Shown here piece by piece: positions 58,070 to 64,000 of a stretch of DNA of 64,000 nt (its first letter is position 1; the number at the start of each line of letters is the position of its first letter). Below the pieces are notes generated by a model that saw only the letters and a list, made by a program, of their open reading frames with translations, was not told where the DNA came from and made no database searches. Origin of the DNA: Flexivirga oryzae. Its GTDB lineage: Bacteria; Actinomycetota; Actinomycetes; Actinomycetales; Dermatophilaceae. Location of the stretch: assembly GCF_014190805.1 (NCBI RefSeq), contig NZ_JACHVQ010000005.1, positions 186,001-250,000 on the forward strand. Direction: 5' to 3'. The translations under genes and the position numbers were made by a program.

Positions 58070-58771
58070 ATGGATACAGCGATCGGTCGTCGGCAACTGC
58101 TCGGCGGCACAGCGGCAGTCGGTCTGGTGGGTGCTCTCGGCTTCGTGGGCACCGGCAGGGCGGAGGCGGCCACGCGCGCCACGATCAAGTACGGCAGCCG
58201 CGGAGCCAACGTCACCTACCTGCAGAAACGGCTCAACGCGGTGAGCTACTGGTGTGGCGCGGCCGACGGCATCTTCGGCGCGCAGACGCAACAGGCGGTC
58301 TTCGCTCTGCAGAAGGCGTGGGGTCTGGCGCGGGACGGCATCGTCGGCCCGATCACCTGGGGCAAGGTCGCGTCCAACACGCGCCGCTCACCCCGGTACG
58401 GCGCCGGCCACCGCATCGAGATCGACAAGTCGCGACAGCTGCTGCTGGTCGTCTGGGGTTCGAGCGTGCGCTACACGCTCAACACCAGCACCGGTGCCAA
58501 CAAGCCGTTCTACGCCTGGGGCCGCTGGTATGACGGGCGCACCCCGAGCGGGAAGTTCTCCGTCTACAGCCACGCGAACGGCTGGCAGCACGGCGCGCTG
58601 GGCGACCTCTACAAGCCGTACTACTTCAACGGCGGCATCGCGGTGCACGGCGCCACCAGCGTCCCCACCTACAACGCGTCGCACGGGTGCTGCCGCTTGT
58701 CGGTGGCGGCGCAGAACCACCTGATCGCCACCGGCGTGATGGTCAACCACCGTCAGGTCTACGTGTACTGA
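58070..58771 (+). CDS. Tat-exported L,D-transpeptidase with peptidoglycan-binding domain
   Basis: Secreted enzyme of 233 residues. The twin-arginine signal peptide GRRQLLGG-TAAVGLVGALG ends near AEAA (about 34). A PG_binding_1 domain (about 37-100) is followed by a YkuD domain (115-233) with His193 (AVHGAT) and the motif SHGCCRL (204-210), Cys207 being catalytic. The usual Ile after the catalytic Cys is a second Cys, which is unusual. It forms 3-3 cross-links in peptidoglycan or a related linkage. ATG 58070 gives the Tat signal; the longer frame from 57944 does not. Confidence 0.88.
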   Translation: MDTAIGRRQLLGGTAAVGLVGALGFVGTGRAEAATRATIKYGSRGANVTYLQKRLNAVSYWCGAADGIFGAQTQQAVFALQKAWGLARDGIVGPITWGKVASNTRRSPRYGAGHRIEIDKSRQLLLVVWGSSVRYTLNTSTGANKPFYAWGRWYDGRTPSGKFSVYSHANGWQHGALGDLYKPYYFNGGIAVHGATSVPTYNASHGCCRLSVAAQNHLIATGVMVNHRQVYVY

Positions 58772-58904
58772 ACCGCCGCTGATAACGAAACGGACACGAC
58801 TGCAGATCCGTCGCAACGGAATCGGGAGCGGTGGCGTCTATCAGGTATCAGGACGGCGGGGGACTCGCCTCCGGCCTCGGGGGGCCGGAGACCGGGGGGA
58901 CGAA

Positions 58905-58945
58905 CGGCGGGTGCCGACGCGAACGGGGAGCGTCGGCACCCGCCG
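58905..58945. terminator. Bidirectional terminator between ldt and pepP
   Basis: Perfect 16-bp stem CGGCGGGTGCCGACGC / GCGTCGGCACCCGCCG with a 9-base loop, between the convergent L,D-transpeptidase and aminopeptidase P genes. A smaller 8-bp hairpin (CTCCGGCC, 58869-58890) precedes it. The 182-bp gap has nothing else notable. Confidence 0.88.
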
Positions 58946-58953
58946 ATCACGTG

Positions 58954-60471
58954 TCAGGCGGATGCGCCGCCGCGCACCCGTGCGATCCACGCCTCGACGT
59001 CGGCGAGTTCGCTCGGGATGTCGGACGACAGCACCTCGTGGCCGGTCTCGGTGACGAGCACGTCGTCCTCGATGCGGACACCGGTCCCGCGCAACTCCTG
59101 CGGCACGAGTTCGTCGTCGGCCTTGAAGTACAGACCCGGCTCGACCGTCAGGATCATGCCGGGCTCGAGCTCGGCGTCCATGTAGTCCTCGCGCAGCGCG
59201 AGGGCGCAGTCGTGCACGTCGATGCCGAGGTGGTGGCTGGTGCCGTGCACCATCCACCGGCGGTGGAACTGCCCCGTCTCCTTGTCGAGTGTCGCCTCGA
59301 CGTCGACACCGTCGGGCAGCAGTCCCCACTCGAACAGGTGCTCCGCGATGACCCGGATGGCTGCCGCGTGGATGTCGGAGAACTTGTTGCCGGGCTGCAC
59401 GGCGGCGATGCCGGCCTGCTGGGCGGCATACACCGCCTCGTAGACCTTGCGCTGCGCTTCGTCATACGTCCCGTCGACCGGCAGTGTGCGGGTGATGTCG
59501 GCGGTGTAGAGCGAATCGACCTCGACACCGGCATCGACCAGCACCAGGTCCTCCTCCTGGACGTCGCCGGTGTTCTTGATCCAGTGCAGCGTGTTGGCGT
59601 GATCCCCTGCGGCACAGATGGATTCGTAACCGACACCATTGCCGCGATGACGCGCGCGCAGGCCGAACGAACCCTCGAGCCAGCGCTCGCCCCGGCCGCG
59701 GCGCACCGCTTCCGCCAGCTCGGCGATGATCGCCTCGAAGCCCTCCGCCGTGGCCGCGATGGCCTGCCGCATCTGCTCGATCTCGAAATGGTCCTTGACC
59801 AGCCGCAGTGTCGACAGGAAGCGCGCGAGCTCCTCGTCGGCCTCGGCCCGCTGCTCGACGGATCCCTCGGCCTCCGCCTCGCTGGCCCGCGCCTTCTCGA
59901 CCGCCGCCGTCACCTCGCCGTCGGCGTCGCGTACGACGCGCACGCCGATCTCACCGGCGTCCTTGGCGACCGCGTCGGCGAACTCGTCGATGTGCCGGGC
60001 GCTGAGGCCCAGCTCCGCCTCGACGTCCTCGATGGTCGGGCGGCGCCCGACCCAGAACTCGCCGTACCGCGCATCGGCGAAGAACTCCTCGGTGTCCCGG
60101 CCCGCGAGCGGCCGGAAGAACAGCACCGCGTCGTGCCCGCCGCCGTCACGCGGCTCCAGTACGAGCACGGCGTCCGGTTCGCGGTCGGCGCCCAGGCCGG
60201 TGAGGTGCGCGAACGCCGAGTGCGGACGGAAGATGTAGTCGGTGTCGTTGCTGCGGACCTTCAGACCGCCGGCAGGTATGACGAGCCGCTCGCCGGGGAA
60301 CGCGTCCGACACCGCAGCGCGACGCTTCGCGGCGAAGTCCGCGACCTCCGCGCGGGCCGGGCAATCGGTGCCGCGGGGCGCCCACCCGGTGGCGATGAAG
60401 GACCGGAAGGCCTCCGGCGACGGTTGGCTGCGGGACTGCGACTTCTGCTGCTTCTCACTCACACAGGCCAT
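58954..60471 (-). CDS. pepP: Xaa-Pro aminopeptidase (aminopeptidase P, M24B)
   Basis: Metallopeptidase of 505 residues that removes an N-terminal residue before proline. After an AMP_N domain (about 45-190) comes the pita-bread domain with metal ligands: Asp in VLVDAGVEVDSLYTADITRT (two Asp), His in HGTSHHLGIDVHD, Glu in LTVEPGLYF and Glu in RIEDDVLVTE. An insertion of acidic and basic residues near 190-230 links the two domains. The first 20 residues are rich in Gln/Ser. It converges with ldt. Confidence 0.93.
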   Translation of the reverse strand: MACVSEKQQKSQSRSQPSPEAFRSFIATGWAPRGTDCPARAEVADFAAKRRAAVSDAFPGERLVIPAGGLKVRSNDTDYIFRPHSAFAHLTGLGADREPDAVLVLEPRDGGGHDAVLFFRPLAGRDTEEFFADARYGEFWVGRRPTIEDVEAELGLSARHIDEFADAVAKDAGEIGVRVVRDADGEVTAAVEKARASEAEAEGSVEQRAEADEELARFLSTLRLVKDHFEIEQMRQAIAATAEGFEAIIAELAEAVRRGRGERWLEGSFGLRARHRGNGVGYESICAAGDHANTLHWIKNTGDVQEEDLVLVDAGVEVDSLYTADITRTLPVDGTYDEAQRKVYEAVYAAQQAGIAAVQPGNKFSDIHAAAIRVIAEHLFEWGLLPDGVDVEATLDKETGQFHRRWMVHGTSHHLGIDVHDCALALREDYMDAELEPGMILTVEPGLYFKADDELVPQELRGTGVRIEDDVLVTETGHEVLSSDIPSELADVEAWIARVRGGASA

Positions 60472-60507
60472 CGTCGCACGCGTGCGGGGCGCCCGGCAGC
60501 ACGCCCG

Positions 60508-61125
60508 TCAGCTCCCGCCCCACGCCCAGGTCGACAGGATCGCGTCGAGTGCCTGGTCGGCGCCCGCGGACGCCTTCGCGGTCGCGGCGCTGGTCATGGT
60601 GAGCGAGTAGACGTGCTCGCGGTAGACGACGAAGAACTGGGTCTGGGTGAACTTCGCACCCTGCGCGGTCCGGGTGAAGGTGTAGCCACTTGCCGGTAGG
60701 CCGCCGATCGTGCGGTCCGGCTTGTCGACGATGTGAACGCCCTGCTGACGCCACGCGATCTCGGCCTGCGACACCACGTCGTCGAGGGCCGGGACCGGCT
60801 CGGGTGCCTGGACGACGACCGTGAAGTTGGTCGTCACCGCGTTCTGTGGGGCCGGCGCCTTGATCGCCAGGGTCGACCCCTTGCCGGCGAACTTGCGCCA
60901 GCCGGTGGGTGCCACCACCGAGAACGACCCGTCCCCGCTGGTGACGCTGCCGGCAGCGGCGGAGGTGCTGAGCGTGGGTGTCGGCACCGCGGTGACGGTG
61001 GTCGGCACCGACACCTGGCCGGTCGGTCGGGTGGGCGTTTCGCCGGAGGAGCACGCGGTGATGCCGAGAGCGAACAACGCGGCCGCGGTGACGGCGAGTG
61101 AGCGCGACGACGATGGGGTGCTCAT
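60508..61125 (-). CDS. Secreted lipoprotein of unknown function
   Basis: Protein of 205 residues. A signal peptide ends in the lipobox GITAC with Cys25; a Thr/Pro/Ser-rich linker (30-60) is followed by a domain with GDGSFSVVAPTGWRKFAG, a pattern of small actinobacterial lipoproteins resembling LpqN. The domain ends in VYREHVYSLTMTSAATAKAS. No substrate is known. It is separate from pepP (36 bp) and the permease gene (52 bp). Confidence 0.82.
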   Translation of the reverse strand: MSTPSSSRSLAVTAAALFALGITACSSGETPTRPTGQVSVPTTVTAVPTPTLSTSAAAGSVTSGDGSFSVVAPTGWRKFAGKGSTLAIKAPAPQNAVTTNFTVVVQAPEPVPALDDVVSQAEIAWRQQGVHIVDKPDRTIGGLPASGYTFTRTAQGAKFTQTQFFVVYREHVYSLTMTSAATAKASAGADQALDAILSTWAWGGS

Positions 61126-61177
61126 ATGGCGCGATCCTAGCCAGCGGTGCTGACCCGGATGTCGGGCAGACCCGCTG

Positions 61178-62107
61178 TCAGTCGTCGTCGCCCGAGGTGG
61201 CCGACCCGAGATGGTCGAAGGCCGGCAGCCCGTGCTGGCGGCGGATCGCTCCCCACACCACCGGTCCGAGGATCACCATCCCGGCGCCGAGGATGCCGAC
61301 CCAGGTCGGGTCGACACCGAGCATCCCCAGGCCGGTGAGGGTGAGCACCATGACGATGCCGCGCCGGATCACCGACTGGTTGACCAGGCTCGCCAGCCGG
61401 GCGCCCAGGGCCGTTCCGAGGCTGCCGCCGATCATCAGCGGGATCAGCACCGACCAGTCGACTCCGGTGATCAGGATGTGGCCGATGGCTGCCGCCACGA
61501 CGAGCGGGATCGCCTGCAGCAGATCGGTTCCCACCAGCCGCAGCGACGACATGGTGGGGTAGAGCAGCAGCATCCCCACCATGATCAGCGACCCGGACCC
61601 GACGCTGGTGATGCCGACGAGCAGACCCCCGAGGGCGCCGATCGCCAGCGTCGCCAGCGGCCGGATGGTCGGGTTCTGCTCCGTCCGCCGCCGCCCGGTC
61701 GCCTGCCGGACCAGGTTGAGGTACATCCGCACCACGTAGGTCGTGGCGGTGAGCAGCAGGGCGCACCCGATGGCGGCCTTGAGGAACTTCTGCTGGTCGC
61801 CGGACGGCCCGATGAGCTTGACGATGAGCGACCCGACGAGTGCCATCGGTACCGAGCCCAGGACCAGCCACTTGATCAGTTGCTTGTTGGGGGATCCGTT
61901 GCGCAGGTGCACCGCGGCGCCGACGGACTTGGTGATGGCGGCCGACACCAGGTCGTTGGCGACCGCCGACGTCGGAGGTATGCCGAGGAAGACCAGGGCG
62001 GGTGTCATCAGGGCGCCACCGCCCATGCCGGTCAGGCCGACGGCGATGCCGACACCGAAGGCGACGATCAGCAGCTGCAGCGCGTCGAAACTGAGAACTC
62101 CGCTCAT
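61178..62107 (-). CDS. TauE/SafE-family sulfite/sulfonate permease
   Basis: Membrane protein of 309 residues with about eight helices. The two family repeats contain GVGIAVGLTGMGGGALMTPA and, later, GGLLVGITSVGSGSLIMVGM. Members export or import sulfur oxyanions or sulfonates. It is one base after cysC on the same strand and near cysD, so a role in sulfite or sulfate movement during assimilation is likely. The start is ATG 62107. Confidence 0.88.
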   Translation of the reverse strand: MSGVLSFDALQLLIVAFGVGIAVGLTGMGGGALMTPALVFLGIPPTSAVANDLVSAAITKSVGAAVHLRNGSPNKQLIKWLVLGSVPMALVGSLIVKLIGPSGDQQKFLKAAIGCALLLTATTYVVRMYLNLVRQATGRRRTEQNPTIRPLATLAIGALGGLLVGITSVGSGSLIMVGMLLLYPTMSSLRLVGTDLLQAIPLVVAAAIGHILITGVDWSVLIPLMIGGSLGTALGARLASLVNQSVIRRGIVMVLTLTGLGMLGVDPTWVGILGAGMVILGPVVWGAIRRQHGLPAFDHLGSATSGDDD

Positions 62108-62108
62108 C

Positions 62109-63269
62109 TCACCGGCCGAGGCTGAGCAGGTCGCGGCGGGTGAGCAGGCCGAGCACGTCGTCGCGCACCGCCTCGATCGACCGGTCGGTGGTGTCGAGCA
62201 CCAGGTCGGCGTCCTCCGGTCGTTCGTACGGCGCGCTGATGCCGGTGAAGTTCGGGATCTCGCCGCGGCGCGCCTTGGCGTACAGGCCCTTGCGGTCCCG
62301 CCGCTCACACTCCTCCACGGGGGTGGCGATGTGGACCAGCACCAGCGTTCCACCACGCTCGGTCACCATGCGGCGCACTTCCTTCCGGGTCCGGTCGTAC
62401 GGTGCGATCGGGCTGCAGATCGCCAGTCCGCCGTGGTGGGCGAGCTCGGCGGCCACCCAGCCGATCCTGCGGATGTTGGTCTCCCGGTCCGCCGGGGAGA
62501 ACCCGAGTCCGGCGGACAGGTTGCGCCGCACGACGTCGCCGTCCAGCAGGGTCACCGGCCGTCCGTCGCGTTCCAGGATCCCGTTGCGGACGGCGCGTGC
62601 GACGGTCGACTTGCCCGACCCGGACAGTCCGGTGAAGAACAGCACCAGCCCTCCGGCGTTCCCTGGGGTGTCCGTCGTCGCGGGCAACCGGGCGGCGGCT
62701 CCCGCCCCGTAACCCGTCGTCACCGTCTCCAGCAGCGCCGGTTCGGCGGTTGCCCTGGCGGCGGTGAGCGGCACGGCGACGACACGAGTGTCGGCGCGTT
62801 GCGCCGCGGCCGTCAGCGCCGACCGGATGCTGGACAGCGCGGCGGCACCGGGTTCGATCGACGGGCCGGCCAGCACCAGCAGGGTCAGCTCGGCGTCGCC
62901 GAACCGGTCAAGGTCACCGGCCTGCAGCGGACGGTCGACGATGACGGTGGTCCCGTCCCCGTCCAGGTCCGCGCGAACCGACGCGGGCGGCGTGTAGAGC
63001 TGCTCGAACGGGCGCGTCGACACCGTCCCCAGCCACTCCGGCGGTGCGGTGAGGGTGGCGTGGCCGTCACTGCTCTGCGTCAGATCGACCCGGGCGAACG
63101 GGACGCCCTCCGGGTCGACGAGCTCGACCCGACCGGGCTCGGTCGCCTCCGGCAGGTAGAGCCGCTGGGCGGCCTCCGGGCCGAGCACCGGGATCCCGTC
63201 GCGCAGCAGCAGCAGATCGTCGAGTGTTTCGAGCGGTGGGCAGATCTGGGGCGCTCTCGGTTCCGGCAT
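62109..63269 (-). CDS. cysC: Adenylyl-sulfate kinase (APS kinase) with long N-terminal extension
   Basis: Protein of 386 residues, nearly twice a simple APS kinase. Residues about 208-386 form the kinase: P-loop GLSGSGKST (214-222), DGDVVRRNLSAGLGFS, and phosphoacceptor-site ICSPIAPYDR; it makes PAPS from APS. The first 205 residues (DDLLLLRDGIPVLGPEAAQR, VDPEGVPFARVDL) resemble an ATP-sulfurylase/PUA-like N-terminal region without the catalytic ATP-sulfurylase motifs. It is divergent from cysD across 87-96 bp, and is co-transcribed with the TauE/SafE gene. Confidence 0.9.
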   Translation of the reverse strand: MPEPRAPQICPPLETLDDLLLLRDGIPVLGPEAAQRLYLPEATEPGRVELVDPEGVPFARVDLTQSSDGHATLTAPPEWLGTVSTRPFEQLYTPPASVRADLDGDGTTVIVDRPLQAGDLDRFGDAELTLLVLAGPSIEPGAAALSSIRSALTAAAQRADTRVVAVPLTAARATAEPALLETVTTGYGAGAAARLPATTDTPGNAGGLVLFFTGLSGSGKSTVARAVRNGILERDGRPVTLLDGDVVRRNLSAGLGFSPADRETNIRRIGWVAAELAHHGGLAICSPIAPYDRTRKEVRRMVTERGGTLVLVHIATPVEECERRDRKGLYAKARRGEIPNFTGISAPYERPEDADLVLDTTDRSIEAVRDDVLGLLTRRDLLSLGR

Positions 63270-63356
63270 ATAGTCAGTCTTTCAACAAGGCAGCCCAACA
63301 CCGGAGCCAGGTCTGCAGCTATCCTCCGGCGTGTCCACAGTAATCCAGCAGGAGTT

Positions 63357-64000
63357 ATGCCCAGCATGCAGACTCATCCCGACTATCGACTGAGCCAGCT
63401 CGACGAGCTCGAGGCGGAGTCGATCCACATCTTCCGCGAGGTGGCGGCGGAGTTCGAGCACCCGGTCCTCATGTGCTCCGGCGGCAAGGACTCGATCGTC
63501 ATGCTCCGCCTGGCGGAGAAGGCCTTCCATCCGGCAAAGCTGCCGTTCCCCGTGCTCCAGGTCGACACCGGGTTCGATTTCCCCGAGGTGTTGCAGGCAC
63601 GCGACAACTGGGTCCGTCGCCTCGGCGCGCGCCTGGTCGTGGCCTCCGTCGACGAGGCGATCAAGAACGGCGTCGTCGTCGACGACGGCAAGACGAGTCG
63701 CAACCGGTTGCAGATCGGCACCCTGTTGAACGTCATCGAGGAGAACGGCTTCACGGCGGCCTTCGGTGGCGGTCGCCGCGACGAGGAGAAGGCGCGCGCC
63801 AAGGAGCGGATCTACTCCCACCGTGACGAGTTCGGCCAGTGGGACCCCAAGAACCAGCGTCCCGAGCTGTGGTCGCTCTACAACGGCCGCCTGCACGAGG
63901 GCGAGCACATGCGGATCTTCCCGCTGTCCAACTGGACCGAGCTGGACATCTGGAACTACATCGCCCAGGAGCAGATCGAGATCCCCTCCATCTACTACGC
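63357..64000 (+). CDS. cysD: Sulfate adenylyltransferase subunit 2 CysD (partial, runs off window)
   Basis: N-terminal 214 or so residues of the PP-loop ATP-sulfurylase subunit that makes APS from sulfate with CysN. The PP-loop CSGGKDSIVML, VDTGFDFPEV, FGGGRRDEEKARAKERIYSH and FPLSNWTELDIWNYI are all CysD motifs. The start is ATG 63357 (AGGAG only 2 bases away) or ATG 63366 (AGGAG 11 bases away). No stop is seen by 64000. cysN is expected downstream. Confidence 0.94.
   Translation, partial: MPSMQTHPDYRLSQLDELEAESIHIFREVAAEFEHPVLMCSGGKDSIVMLRLAEKAFHPAKLPFPVLQVDTGFDFPEVLQARDNWVRRLGARLVVASVDEAIKNGVVVDDGKTSRNRLQIGTLLNVIEENGFTAAFGGGRRDEEKARAKERIYSHRDEFGQWDPKNQRPELWSLYNGRLHEGEHMRIFPLSNWTELDIWNYIAQEQIEIPSIYY

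Overview
The window is a gene-dense, high-GC actinobacterial chromosome segment. The evidence is GC-rich third codon positions, frequent GTG and TTG starts, a mycothiol-pathway deacetylase, a small DUF3117 protein, and two blocks in the gene order known from Mycobacterium and relatives: dapD/dapE-LOG-DivIVA-tag, and DUF3117-methyltransferase-sigE-anti-sigma-tatB-mrp-DUF1003-MgtE/CBS. An organism of the order Micrococcales is the most likely source; I cannot fix the family. I see no tRNA, rRNA, CRISPR array, prophage, integrase or insertion sequence.

Layout. 1-9.1 kb: repeat protein, ribokinase-like kinase, aldo/keto reductase, then a minus-strand MFS efflux pump (broken by a -1 frameshift), glutathione peroxidase and GNAT, divergent from a double-Lrp regulator; a VIT1-like protein, a pterin dehydratase and a NarL-type two-component system. 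9.3-17.5 kb: MmpL transporter, then a complete minus-strand dpp/opp peptide ABC operon. 17.7-20.1 kb: SoxR divergent from an SDR reductase and a QueA-like enzyme, with a SoxR-box-like site between them. 20.3-25.3 kb: typA/bipA, mshB, flavin reductase and a VanW protein, closely packed. 25.5-30.6 kb: an AbiEi/DUF559-like protein flanked by two 62-bp palindromes, an acetyltransferase pair, 7Fe ferredoxin, dapC and citrate synthase. 30.7-37.9 kb: lysozyme-like membrane protein, dapD, dapE, LOG phosphoribohydrolase, a nine-copy 52-bp tandem array, DivIVA-like protein, SRPBCC protein, tag and a PIG-V-like mannosyltransferase. 38-49.5 kb: stomatin/NfeD pair, then kdpFABCDE plus kup, a complete potassium uptake and sensing operon with overlapping genes and a predicted KdpE site. 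49.5-58 kb: enoyl-CoA hydratase, DUF3117, O-methyltransferase, sigE with its zinc anti-sigma factor, tatB, mrp (bounded by tandem arrays on both sides), DUF1003 and an MgtE_N/CBS protein. 58-64 kb: Tat-exported L,D-transpeptidase, aminopeptidase P, a lipoprotein, and a sulfate assimilation locus (TauE/SafE permease, cysC with a long N-terminal extension, divergent cysD running off the window).

The most unusual content is between genes. Three tandem arrays (34.8, 53.4 and 55.3 kb) place a ~20-bp core every 52 bp, close to five helical turns; two share the same core although the DNA between cores differs, and the third alternates 52 and 61 bp. At least five composite palindromes (11.5, 18.2, 25.4, 26.5 and 38.0 kb) sit in intergenic gaps, each with two direct and two inverted copies of a short word that changes from locus to locus while the layout stays. 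In addition the heptamer GTATGCC and its relatives (GTATGNC) are strongly over-represented on both strands and in all reading frames, forcing rare codons such as ATA and GCA. These are sequence observations; their function is inference.
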